NCBI GenBank assembly: GCA_003116995.1
Contig: BDSL01000024.1
Span: 248,001 to 312,000 of the forward strand
Direction of reading: 5' to 3'
Source: Yamagishiella unicocca
Lineage: Eukaryota > Chlorophyta > Chlorophyceae > Chlamydomonadales > Volvocaceae
DNA: 64,000 bases
In this document: one piece after another, positions 22,101 through 35,100 of the stretch
Layout of the letters: each line of letters begins with the position of its first letter
How positions within the stretch are numbered: the stretch's first letter is position 1
Made by a program: the position numbers and the translations under genes
Notes under the pieces: model-generated
What the model was told of the DNA's origin: nothing
The model's input: the letters and a program-made list of their open reading frames with translations, nothing else
The model's database searches: none

Positions 22101-25100
22101 GGAAGCGTATCGAGGGTAAGAAGCGCGCCGAGGGTAAGAGGCGTACCGAGGGTAAGGAGGGAGTGATGGGGCCACTTCAAACACACAAACACGACGGCAC
22201 GGCACAACTCCTTGTTGAGGCATCGGAGGCGTCACCGGTGCCGGTGGCCCCCTCCCGCTCCCCCCTTCGGCTTTCGTATCCCCAACCCAGTTCTCCAGCA
22301 TGCATCTCAAAACTTCTGTTTCAAACGGTTTTTTCGGACATCCACGGGTTTCCCTCGAATCCCCCTCCCCCCACCCGCACGGGTCTTCCTCGAACCCCCC
22401 ACCCGCACGGGTCTTCCTCGAACCCCCCACCCGCACGGGTCTTCCTCGAACCCCCCACCCGCACGGGTCTTCCTCGAACCCCCCACCCGCACGGGTCTTC
22501 CTCGAACCCCCCACCCGCACGGGTCTTCCTCGAACCCCCCACCCGCACGGGTCTTCCTCGAGCCCCCCACCCGCACGGGTCTTCCTCGAACCCCCCACCC
22601 GCATCCCGCATCCGATGATCCTATCATCCCGGATCAACATCAGAACACCATCTCACGTTCGTACAGCGGCCTACCGGGCCACATCCATCCTGATGTATGC
22701 AACCCTAACCCTAACCCTTCCGCACCACCCGCACCCGAAACAACGCCTTCCGTCCCCCACCACCGGATTCTCTTATCAAACCCCACCCCACCACCACACA
22801 TAGTCCTCTTCTCCAGCATGCATCTCCAAACGGCTGTTCTAAACGGTAACCGCTTTCGTACACGGGTTTTCCTTGCAGCCCACACACATACCTGCGCAAT
22901 GCCTGTCGCCTGGCGGTACCAGCGGCGGCCTATCCGCAGCAGGTTGGCGCCCACCGCCTGGTGCAGCAGCCGCAGAACGTCCTCGCGGGGGAGGGCGCGG
23001 AGGAGCGGCAGCTGTGGGGGTGGGATGGGGGAGGGGGTGGTGTGGGAACGGGTGGGAGTGGGGGGGTTCGAGGGAGACCCGTGGATGCCCGAAAAAACCC
23101 GTTTAGAACAGGCGTTTTGAGTGGGGGGGAGGGAGGGCATGGGGTCAGCAGGGTGGGAGGAGGGAGGTGATAGGGAGGGCAGGCAGGAGAGGGGCAGAGG
23201 CGAAACCCACGGGTCATCGCCCCGGTCGTGTGATGCCACAAAGCGGAAGCGCGACGCAGACCCTGGGTGAGGGGGAGGAGGGGGAGGAGGAGGTCCTTCG
23301 GTAGCCCACGAGCACAAGGGCACCTCAGGCCAAGGCGCCAAACACGCGACCTAACCGCTGCCGGCCCCCGCTGCCGACTCAGGATGTTGTCCGGCTGACA
23401 ACATCCTGAGGTTGTCTTTGTCTTTGCCTTGATCGTTATCTTGGCCGCCGTTGATCGCGACCTACCCGCTGCCGCCCCCACCCCCGGTAAAGGGGCGGGT
23501 TCCCTTGTGCCGGGCACGTTGTTCTTTCGCTCGCATTCACGGGCTGTTGATAGCATCCGGGGCTGCTCTCCGTCTCCAGCCTTCACCTCCATTACCTTCG
23601 CATCTTACTACGACCACTATTTACTGCTCCTTATCAGCTTCTCCGCCAGCCGCCTTTACCTTAGTCGCTTTTATACCAGCTTTCCTTCTCGAATACGTTG
23701 CCTTATCACCTTACACTACGATTCAGCAGCGCCTCCGCTCCGTCTACTCGCCTCCCGTCTCTTCTGGACCGCCATCTTCATCACCTTGGTTTGTCGGCCG
23801 TGGATTCGCGGATTCTCTTTAAACACCCCCTCCGCCCCGCCCCTAGGGTTTTCCTTACAGCCCCCAGCCGCCGTACCTTGTCGATGAAGACCGTGTTGAA
23901 CGCCTCCGCGCGGTTGTTCTCCAGCCAGGCGGGGAAGCCGGGGTAGGTGTGCGCTCCAGGGTAGGCGGCGTTGGAGGGGCGGGTGCGCACCCCGTGCAGC
24001 CCCACGCTGGGGGTCACCTCGGCTGCGGGGTCGGAGGGGTAACAGAAAAGAACCGGTCACTCAACATGGGAGGGGTGGCATAAAAACCGTTGACGCGGCA
24101 AGGACAGGGTAGTTGGCGCATGGTCGGCGGACACCTAGTTTGCGGTCGCATGGCTGGAGCGCTGGGACGGACTACCGGCATGGGAGGGGGGGCGAGAAGA
24201 CCCGGTTACACGACATGGCCCCCTGGGGGGGGAGAAGACCCGGTTACACAACAAAGGAAACGGACAAGGGGTCGGATGGAGGGATGTTGCCGACAAGACC
24301 CGGTTACACGACGTAGGAAACCTTCTACCACCAGCCAGCTGCACAGATGCCAATGGGGCCACCGGTGTGAGGGGGTAGGCAGGCAAGGACGCTTAGGTTT
24401 GGAGTGACGTGGCAGCACACCGGTAGGTTCAGGTGGCCGCCCCGTCGTCACGTGGAAGGATGGTGGGAACCCCCTAGTTCCCCCCTCCTTCTCCCCCCTC
24501 CCCTGGACCCCCTCCTCGGCCTCTAACCCCCCCCCTCCTTCTCCCTCCTCCCCTGGACCCCCCTCCTCGGCCCCTCTCTCTCCCCCCTTCCTCCCCCGCC
24601 CTCCCCCCGCACCGCTCCTCAGCAGCAGGTAGTCGTACTGGTCCAGGAGGGGCTCCACCAGTTTGAGCACCCGCTCCTGCACCAGGCTGTCGAAGGCCTT
24701 GCTGATGTCAGCGCTGATAAGATACACCGGGGGAAGGGCTGGCGGCGGCGGCGGCGGCGGTACGACAGCGGTAGCGGCGGCGGCGGGGTCGGCGGCAGCG
24801 CCGTCCGCTGCGGCGCTGCGATTGCGACCTGGACGGCGCTTGAGCACGGGACCCGGATCTACTTCCAGATTGCCCTCTAGGCGCCGCTTCGCGCCGGAAA
24901 GACGCTGCCCGTGTACGGCAGCCGCGGTCCCATGTACGGCAGCAGCAGTCGCATGTTCGGCAGCAGCCGTCCCAGCGGCAGCGGCGGCGCCGACGGCACC
25001 GGCGGGGGCAAGTACAACTCGATCGCCCAATGCCCCGTGACGGGACCGCCGCCGCTGCCTCGCCGTCGCCGTCGCCCTCGCTGCCGCCGTCGCCGTTGCC

Positions 25101-28100
25101 GTCGCCGTCGCCGTCGCCGTCGCTGCCGCCGTCGCCGTCGCCGCCGCCGCGATATCTTCCCCAGCGACCGCCGCCGACACCGCCGCCCCAGCCGGCGGCC
25201 CCAGCTGCTTGGCCGCCCCACCATCCTCGCCCGGGCCCCCCGCCACCCGCCGGCGCTTCTTCCGTACCCGGCTGCGCTGCCGCCGCGCCCGCTGCTGCCA
25301 CTGGGCCTTATGCACGCTGTCCCGCAGCAGTTCCTGCTTCCGCAGGTGCTGCTGCTGCTGGTGCTGGTACTGCCGGGTGTCCGCCCTCCAGGCCCGGACG
25401 AAGGGCGCGAAGGAGCGGTAGATGCCGTCCAGGCCAAACACGGAGCAGCCCAGCAGCCCGGGCCGTCGCTCCAGGGAGGCCTTGAGCGCCTGGCGGGGCG
25501 CGCGGGTCGGTGGGTCGGCGGGTCGGTGGGTCAGTGGGTCGGCGGGTCGGCGCCGCTGAAGGGAAATGAGGGGTAGATGCAATCCAGACGTCCCCCCGGA
25601 TGCCACTCTGCCCAATCTACCGTCAGTATGAAGGGTCAACGGACTGCATAACTGAACGATCAAACTCAACCACCGATGGTCGCCCGTTTCTAGGGTTCCA
25701 TCCTGAGGCGCGACGTCACGTAACGTGGCTTGGCCTAGCGGCCTGCCCCCCTCCCCCCCCCAGCTGCTTGTGGTGGTGGTACCGAGCAGAGCCGCTCCCG
25801 CTGTGGCGTAACTCGGGTCCGTTAGCATTCCCCTCTCCCCTCCCCCCCCGCTCCGAAACCACTACGTGTCCGAAGACAATGCGCCAGCTATTCTGTCCAT
25901 ATCGCGTAACCGGTTTTTATGCCACCCATCCACTCCACCTGCGTTTTTATACTTCCCCTCCCCTCCTCCGCTCCGAAACCACCCCCATCTCACCCCTCTC
26001 CCCCCGACCTCGACCCCGCCCTGCACCCGCCCCCCCCGCAGCCACACACACACGCGCCTCCACCCACCAGCTGCGCGTTCTGCAGCACACTGTTGACGCT
26101 CCTGAAGCTGAGGGTCAACGGCTCGCGCCGCACATGACCCGCGGGTCGCTTCCGGCTGCCGCCTCCGCCTGCGCCGCCTCCGGCGGCCTGCTGATCCACC
26201 TCCATCGTCGCCGCGCCGGCCCCCCCGGCGGTTCCGGAGCCCCCGGGTGCCCCGCCGCCCGCCTCCGCCGCTCCCACCCCCGGCATCGCGGCCCTCTTCG
26301 GCGCCCTCCCCCTGTCCTCAATCGTTCTTCCCGCTCCCGCCCGCAGCGCCTGCTGCTGCTGGTGCTGTTGGCGCTGCTGCTGGTGCTGTTGGCGCTGCTG
26401 CTGGTGCTGCTGCCGGTGCTGTTGGTGCATCATTTGCTGCTGCTGCTGTCGTGGGGGCGGGAACTTAACGGTGGTCGGCTTGCCCAGGTTCACGATGGGC
26501 CTCATGCCCGACATCTTGGGCACGAAGCGCAGCCGGGCGGGACCCAGGGTTCGGGCGGACAGAACCCGCTGGGCCTCGGAGCGAGAGATGGCCTGGGGGG
26601 GGGCCAGAGGGTGGAGGGGGGGCGGGGGGGCAGAGGGGGGAGGGGGGGCGGGGGGCCAGAGGGGGGAGGGGGCGCGGGCGGGAAGCGGGTAGAGTGGGGG
26701 CGGGGCATAGGGGAAACGCAGGTGGAGTGGGGGCGGGGGAGCAGCGAGGACACGCTTGGTCCGACACGCAGACACGGGTGCGGAAGGCGGGGTGTGGCGT
26801 GGGTTGGTGCGCGCAGGGGTGCCGGGCGGCGAAGGCGAGGGGGCGAGGGGGCTGGCGGTGCGTTTCGCTGTAGAGGGGAGTGGAGGGGTAGGGCGAGGTT
26901 GAGGCACCCATTCCTGCCACTCAACCTCCCTCCCTCGTATTCGTTCGGCGCTGCGAAACACATCTCCCCCCTCTTTACCTGTAACCCTCCCCCCGACCCC
27001 GTGCGCTCCCGCCCCCCGCCGTGTCGTGTAACCGCCACTTCCCTCATCCCTATGTCTCCTATCGCTTGTAACCGGGTCTTCTCGCCACCACCCCTGCCCT
27101 TACTCACCTGCAGCCGGTGCTCTGTTAGGTCCTTCAGTGCTGCCCCTTGCAGCCGGGACCATACGGGCTTCCGGTAGTAGAACACCTGGGGGAGGGGAGG
27201 AAGACCCGGTGGAGGGGGAGGGGCAAGGAAAACCCGGGGGTTGGGGGGAGCGAAAATACCCGGTGGAGGGGGGTCCATAAAGACGGGAGGGAGCGGGTTG
27301 GGAGAGGGACGGGAGGCCGGTTATCACCGGGGGGAGTAAACGGGTGAACCGAGAGAGGGACTGGAGGAAGAGGTAAGCCGGTGGCGTGGTGAAAGGTTTC
27401 GAGGAAGACCCGTGGATGCCAGAAAAAACCGTTTAGAACAGGCGTTTTGAGATGCATGCTGGAGAACTGGGTTGAGGACACGAAAGACGAAGGTCGTAGA
27501 TCGTGGGAGGGGGGGGCGAGGCAGGGGGCGGAGGGCGATTGCGGCTGAGGTTTGGAAGCAGGTCCTGGGGACTTCAGGGTTATGGCGCTACTGGCTGAGG
27601 GGCAAGGCGCTGCGGGCGGGGGGTTGGGGGATGTGACAAAAGGGCCCTCTCCCTCGTGCCTCCTTCCAGGCGCTCCGGAACCCCCCACCATGCGCCGCCC
27701 TGAGCCCGGATCCCGGATCCCGGATCCCGGATCTCGGACCCGGATACCGGATCTCCCGTCCTTGCCTGCTGCCTGTACGGCTCCGACTCCGTGACGTAGA
27801 AGTTGGCTCTCAGCAGCGGCACCGCCAGGTCCCTCAGCACCCACCGCACCCACAACGACACCAGCCGCCGGTCCGCCGCGTGACGGGACAAGTGGGCGCC
27901 TGCAGCGGTGCCAGCAGCAGCGGCAGCGGCAGCAGCGGCAGTAGCAGCAGCAGCAGCGGTGCCAGAAGCGGCGGCAGCGGCAGCAGCGGCAGTAGCAGCA
28001 GCAGCGGGGTGGGGTGAGGTAACGAATAAGGCAAACGAACAAGTTTGGAACGCCCCGCACCGGGGGGGGGGGGGGTAAGAGGGAGCTCTCTGATGAGGAG

Positions 28101-28848
28101 CGGCGCGAGGGAGTGACGGAGCGATCGAGACGTACGACGGCGGGGCGGCGCCGGCCCAAAGAGGTCCCAGTGCTGCAACCGCACGCGTGGTGCCTGCCGT
28201 ACTGAGCGAATAGGATCTTCGCGCGCCGTACCTCCACAGGCGGTCGTACCTACATGGCGGAGAACACCCGGAGCCAGCCAGCCCCTACCCTACCCACGCA
28301 TGCGTCCCTCGCCACCCCCCCTTTCCTGCAGCCCCAAGAAACCGGCTCCACAGGTTTGCCGGTCGTCCGTCCCCTTGCTCCAGCATGCGCCCACATCCTC
28401 GCTGTCCGCCGACCATGCGCCCGCTATCCTGTCGTTTTCGTGTCACCGGTTTTCACGCCCCCCCCCCGGGGGGCCGTGTAGCCGTTTTCTATGCCCACCC
28501 CACCCCCCGGGCCCCCACGGGTTTCCCTCGAACCCCCCTGGCCCCCCGCGGGGCCGTGTAACCGTTTTCTATGCCCCCCCCCGGCCCCCGCACCTCTCCT
28601 CCTGTCCCGCCCCGGCAGCCAGGCCAGGCAGCTGGTCCGCAGTCCCTGCGCCGCCATGTGGGCTGTGAGGTGCTCGTGGCGGCGCAGGGACACGAAGCGG
28701 GCCAGGACGCGGCGGAGCAGCCTGCAGCCCGAGGGGGTGCGGGGGGGCGGTTCAGGGTTTGAGGGTTTGAGGGTGAAACCCTACATCTCTCCCCCTTCCC
28801 CTGCCCTTACTACAGAGACAGCAGCCACAAGGCGCCAGCGGCAGCAGG

Positions 28849-28893
<45 letters not shown>

Positions 28894-29138
28894 CCTCCAC
28901 TTACTGGCGGTTGTGGCCGCTCCCCAGCAGCGCCGGCGGCACCACGTGGCGTACGACAGACCACAGGAACGCCGCCACGCGCACCGGCGGGGTGCAGCAC
29001 GGCAGCAGCGAGCCGCCGCCGCCGCCACCGCCGCCGCCACCGCCGCCGCCGCCAGCAACTACACCACCGGATGCCCCACCGCGCTGCGACGCAACGGCGG
29101 CGTCGCCGCCATCGCCGCCGTCGCCACCGCCGCCGCCA

Positions 29139-29170
<32 letters not shown>

Positions 29171-32100
29171 GCCGCCGCCGCCACCGGTCAGCTCCAAAAT
29201 GGTTTGATCCAGGGACGACTGGCAGCTGCCTCCCGCCTGGCTCCCCTGCCCCTGCCCTCCCGCCGCCGCCAGGGGAGTGCCGCCGGCAGCGGGCCCCGCT
29301 CCGAAACCCTGGCTGCCTCCGCCCCCCGACGCCGTCGGTCGCCGCTGCCTCTTGAACCTGTTGGTGACGTCGCCGGACGTTACGCGGGACCCTCCTCCCA
29401 AAATCCCCACCCCGCCACCATCATCGCCGCCGCCGCCGGCACCGGCAACGCCGACAGCGGCACCAGCACCGGCGCCGCCGCCGCCGGTACCGGCACCGGC
29501 ACCGCCGACAGCGGCACCGGCACCGCCGTCCCGGTAACCGGCAGAAGCCCAACGGCTGCCGCCGGCGCCGCCGGCGGGCGCCGGCTCCCACTGCATTACA
29601 ATGGGCCCTCCGGTCCTCGCCGCTGGGCTGGGCGGTAGCGCCTGAGTGAAGGCCGCAGGACAGGACTGCATCAAACTCAGGGGGACGAGGGGGGAGACAT
29701 CGTCGCCGGCGCTGCCGGGAGCGCCAGCGAAAGCCGCCGCCGCCGCCGCCGCCGCCGCCGCTGCCACCACCAGCGGCTGTGTATCGCCGGTGCCGCCACC
29801 AGCAGGAATACCCGCCGCCGCCACCGCCAGCGGCACGGCTCCGTCGGCGCTGGTGCCCGCCGCCGCCGCCGCGGCGCCGTCGCCGCCGCCGCCGCCGTCG
29901 TCGCCGGTGTTTCGGTCTTCGGGCGGTTGGTCGTTGCGGCTGTCGGCCGCCTGGCGGCGCGCGAGGCGGCTGCGCTGCATCACTGTGGGCAGGGGGCAGT
30001 GGTGCTCCAGGAGGAGTCCGAACGGACAGCGCTTGGCTCGCCCTGCGGGCGGACAAGCGGCCCACGGGTGGTATTAGCATAAACAAGGCGCAGAGATCCG
30101 CTGACGGGTGGTATTAGCATAAGCAAGGTAATGGTCATTGCTCGGAAGGTCGAGGGTGAGCCATGCGGACATTTCTTCATAAGCACGGGTAAAGGTTTGT
30201 TGCGACGGCTAGGCAGCGCCCGCCTCGGACACGACCGTCCCCTTCCATTCGTTCGTCTGACACGCCACCCCGCCCATGCTCCCCTCCCACCGCACCCCTC
30301 CCACTGCACCCCTCCCACTGCACCCCTCCCACTGCACCCCTCCCACTGCACCCCTCCCACTGCACCCCTCCCACTCCACCCCTCCCACTCCACCCCTCCC
30401 ACTCCACCCCTCCCACTCCACCCCTCCCACTGCACCCCTCCCAGTGCACCCCTCCCACTGCACCCCTCCCACTGCACCCCTCCCACTGCACCCCTCGCAC
30501 CGCACCCCTCCCACTGCACCCCTCCCACTGCACCCCTCCCATGCTCCCCTCCCACTGCACCCCTCCCACTGCACCCCTCCCATGCTCCCCTCCCACTGCA
30601 CCCCTCCCACTGCACCCCTCCCACTGCACCCCTCCCACTGCACCCCACTCACTGCACCCGTCCCACCGCACCCGTCCCACTGCACCCCTCCCACTGCACC
30701 CCTCCCATGCTCCCCGCCCACTGCACCCCACCCACTGCACCCCACCCACTGCACCCCACCCACTCACTGAGCATCTGCCGCAGCAGCGCGAGCAGCTTGG
30801 AGTGGCGGCGCCGGTCACGAAGACGCAGCGGCGGCAGGTGGGGGCGCAGGTGGCCGGGAACCACAGCTGGCGGCGCCGCCGCGGCGGCGGCAGCGGCGGC
30901 GGCGGCGGCACCGCCGCCGCCCTGCCAGGCGCCGCCAGTGCCGCCAGCCGCATGCTGTGCTCCGCCGTACGAGCCGGCGGAGCGGCGGCGTTCGAGGCCG
31001 GGGGCTGCCCAGGGGCCGGCGCCGCCGCCGCCAGTGCCAAAGCGGGCGGGGGCTCCCCGGGGGGCGGCGCCGTTGGTGGGCTGCTGGTGCTGCGGAGCCG
31101 CCGGCTGCTGCTGTCGCTGCTTCTGTGGCGGGGTGCTGGGCAGAAAGATGTGTGAGAAGAGGCGGTGGGCGGCGGCGGTGCTACACCGCAGCGTACGCAG
31201 CATGTCTGGGTTGGGAGGGGAGGGAGAGGGAGGAAGGGGAAAGGGTTGGAAGAGGAGAAGGGGGGGGAGGGAAGGAAGAGGGAGGAAGGGGGAGCAAGGA
31301 GGCCGGGTCGGAGCATCGAGGGAGGGAGGGAGGGTCCCGCCAATGTGAGGGGGGCAGGCACCTGACGGCGGCAGCAGGGAAGGTGGCGCCACTCAGCCCG
31401 ACTCACGCCACCCAGCCCCACTCACGCCTCGCTGGCAAGCCACGCCTGGGTCCGAAGGTGGCGCAGTAGAAGATGTGCGCCCGGGGTATGGGCTGCTGGC
31501 TGGGGGGCACCCAGCCGGCTGGCGGCTTGCAGAGGCACCCGAGGCGGCGTCCCCCTGCGCCGGCACCGGGCGCCCCACCCTGCCGGCCTACCGCCGCCGC
31601 CGCCGCCGCCGCTGCCGCTGGCGCCGCCGGTGTCGGTGCCACCGCTGCTCGTCCCGTCGCCGCCGCCGCCGCCGCTGCTGGTGCCGTCGCCGCCGCCGCC
31701 GCCGCTGCTGGGGCCGTCGCCGCCGCCGCCGCTGCTCGTGCCGTCGCTGCCGCTGCCGCCGCTGCGGCGACCGCTGCCGGCGGCCCCGCTGCCACCCCTG
31801 ATCCGATTGCCGCTGCAGCGGATTCCGTAACAGCCCCATCCACTTCCATCCGCACAGCCGCCGCAGGGGCAGCGGCGGCGGCGGCGCCCCCGACATCTCC
31901 ACTTGCCTCCCCCGCCGCGCCTCCGCCAGCTGCGGCGGCGGCGGCTCGTCGCTCCGCCGCCAGCCTTCTCCGCCGCCCCCCTCGCTTCGGCGCCCAACCT
32001 GACCCGCCGCCACCAGCACCGGGAGCACCAGCACCGGGCACACTAGCACCAGCACCGGGCACACTAGCATCAGCACCGGGAGCACCAGCACCGGGCGCAC

Positions 32101-35100
32101 CAGCACCAGCACCGGGAACGCCAGACCTCGACCGCCCCGCCTGCTCCTGCGGCTGCGGCCTCTGCGAGCTGGGCGTCCCCGGCTCACTGGCCCTCCGCCT
32201 GCCTCTCCCCCGCGCGGCAGCAGCAGCACCGCCTCCGGCCCCGGCCCCACCCGCCTGCTCCATCCCCTCCATCGCCTGCCCGGCGGAGGAACCATGGCCC
32301 GTTGCCGCCGCCGCGGCCCCGCCCTCGCAGTCGTCGTACCGCTCCAGTAGCCGTACGCCGTACGGTTTTTGGTGCGGCGGCGGGCTGCGAGGCGCTGGGG
32401 AGGTGAAGTCCCACAGCTGCCAGGGGCTGGTGCACAGGACCTGTCAGGCAGGAGAGGGAGGAACGGAGGACAAGGGTGTAAAAGTGGAGAACATGGCTTA
32501 AGCCCACGGCGCCAGGACAAAGTACTGGATATGGCAGAGAATGGAAGGAAGGAAGGAGGGAGGCCGTGGCAGGTGATAAGGAGCCCACCCGCCCAGTGTC
32601 CGGCGTAGGTGGACAACTGGGCCTCCCCTTTCCCCTCTTCGTCCCCCCGGGTTCGTGCCTCCCCCTCCCCCAGTCCTCCGCCACCCCCTAGGCTCCCCCT
32701 CTCCCTCTTAGCGGATTCTCTTATCAAACCCCCTCCCACCTGCGTCGCCAGGTTGTCGTACGATACGACATCCCACTGCGCCGCTTCCGCCTCCGCCGCC
32801 TCGGCCTCGGCGGCGGCACGATGCTTGGCTGCCTTCCGCCGCTGCCACGCCCTGAGCCGCTTGGCCCGGGCCTTCTCCGCCACTCCACTCCCGCCCGCGG
32901 CACAGGCCCCAGCCCCAGCCCCCGCGTCCCCACACGCGTCCGCTACCGGCGCGTGCCCCGCGCCCGCTGGCTGTCCCGCGTCCTCTGGCCTCTCGCCAGC
33001 CGCCTCATTGTCGCGCTCGACCGGAAGTGGAGGCTCGCCGCCGCCACCGCCGCCATCCTGACCTGTCTCGGTCAACCCCTGCGCCCGTTTCCGCCCTTGC
33101 ATCGCCTGCTGCTGCCGCCCCGCCTCCTGCTGCCGCTGCTGCTGCTGCTGCCCACAGCACTCCTGCTGCTTCTGCTTCTGCTGGTGCTGCTTTTGCTCCT
33201 GCAGCTGCCGCATCCGCGCACACGCCTCTTGCAGCGTGGCCGCAAAACACGAGTAGCGCACCGGCTGCGGGGGGGCCTGCTGCTGCTGCTGCTGCATGGG
33301 GCCTCCCAGTCCCGGCCTTGCGTACGCCTGGTAGCGCTCCCGAGATACCTGTCCGCCAGCCCCCCCCCCGGCCCCCCCAACGAAACCAACACGGACACAG
33401 GAAGCCAAAAGGGGGAGGAAACCGGAGGGGGGTCGGTGGAGGCCGGGAAGTGGTGGGGGATGGAGCCTGGGGGGCAGGATTCGCTTCTGGGCCCAAGGCG
33501 TGTCGGGTAAGGCCAGACGGGCAGGCGCTTGGCGGCACCAAAGAGGAAACACCGCCTATGTGGCGTATGTGGCGACAAGCGGGCTGTCAACTGCGGATCA
33601 CGGGGCGCCACATTACCCCCCAGGACCCCTCCCACAGCTTACCCGTTGCCCACCCAACCCCCACCCACCCACCCACCCACGGGTCTCCCTCGAAAACCCC
33701 CCACCCACACCGGCCCACACCTCCCCAGCAAATGCGTGGTTCTACGCTGCTCCTCCCCGGCCACCCTCCCCGCCCCCTTGGGCCCCCTCTCGCCCCCTTG
33801 CGTCCCCTCTCGCCCCCATGGGTTCCCTCTCGCCCCCTTGTCCTCCCACCCCCCACGGGCTTTCCTCGAATCCCCCCGGGGCTGAAGGGCGGTGGGGGTG
33901 AGGACAGTGGGGTATTCCAGAGCGGCGTCTCCTCCCCCCCGCATAAACTACATTACCCCAGTCGAGTTACCGGTTCTTTACCTGTAACCCCCGCATAAAC
34001 GGCTTTTATGCCCACCCACCCGGGGGGTGAACGACAAGAGGGAACTTCGGAGCGGCTGCTGTCCGCACTGCCCCCCCCCGCCCTTCGCGCCCCGGTACCA
34101 TCACCTTCACCGCCCTCGGTTTGTCGGCCGTGGCTTCGCGGATTTTTCTTATCATACCCCCCGCCCCCCCGCACCTCCGTGATGGGCCGCCCGGTAACCT
34201 GCAGGTAGTTGCCGTTGCCCAGCCCCACGAAGAGCGACCCGTGGGTCAGCAGGTGCAGCATGAGCTCGTCGCCCACGCGCGTCAGCAGCTGCCGCCACGG
34301 CGGCGAGAGCAGCGCGTTGTTCGCCGTGTTGCTGGCCCAGGGCTCGGAGTGGTACATGGCGCCCACGTAGGCGGAGACGCTGTTGGGCCGCCGCTGCCGG
34401 AGAGGGGTGGGGGGGTTTGGGGGTTGTTGGGGTGGTTGTCTAGGTGTCCGTTGCGTTGGTCTTCAGCAAGGCACTAGGGGGCCGAAGCAAGCGGAGGCGT
34501 TCCGTGGGACTGCCCAGTACCTCCCCACATGGGCTAGGTGGGCTCAGCCCCAACCGCGACGCGTCCCGCCATCGCACCCCTTGCCGTCAGCACTAAAAAC
34601 CCTAAAACCCTAAACCCACAAAACCCTAAAAACCCGCAACACCCCGCTCCCCCCGCCCGCAACACCCCGCTCCCAACCCCAACCCCGCCCCTCACCTTCC
34701 TGTATCCGTTCCGCAGCACGCTCTCCGAGTTGTTCCGGACCAGCGAGTCGATAGCGCGCTGGACCATCTGGGGGGCCGAGGGGTTGGGACGGGGGGGGGG
34801 ATGGCATAAAAGTCGTTGACGCGAAAAGGACGGGGGGGTGGGGGGGTAAAAGAAGACGGGGGGAAAGGGAGCAGCGAGGGCAGGGCGCTGCTGACCGCGG
34901 CCACGGGCGCTGGAGGCGCTGAGGAACGAGTGATCTTAGGGCTGCCAAGGCCGGTGACCCCCCTCCTTTCTCGCTCCCCTTCCCCGCAGCGAACACGTGC
35001 GTTAACATCTCAGCAGCGATCGTGCACATGTGCGGTGTGAGAGAATGCCGCGCAGTCACCGGCGACCCAGTTCCACGACTGCGAGCGCACAGGACATCCA

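Noticed and set aside
22376..22605. Regular 28-bp repeats resembling a CRISPR array
   Set aside because: The units are directly head-to-tail with no spacers, and the genome is eukaryotic; this is a minisatellite.
22074..22640. Upstream extension of the TERT exon 15 frame through the 28-bp array
   Set aside because: The frame happens to stay open across the end of intron 14, but the acceptor CCCCCAG|GGC at 22074 joins exon 14 exactly at the conserved B' motif; the extension encodes only array repeats.
30131..31421. About 400-codon frames on both strands around 30.2-31.4 kb
   Set aside because: They read through the 14-bp minisatellite of TERT intron 6; the real coding part is exon 6 at 30768-31205.
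34990..35045. Possible extra TERT exon reading TIAAEMLTHVFAAGK
   Set aside because: Exon 1 joins exon 2 directly in phase and the resulting TEN domain aligns well without it; no clear acceptor/donor pair was found.
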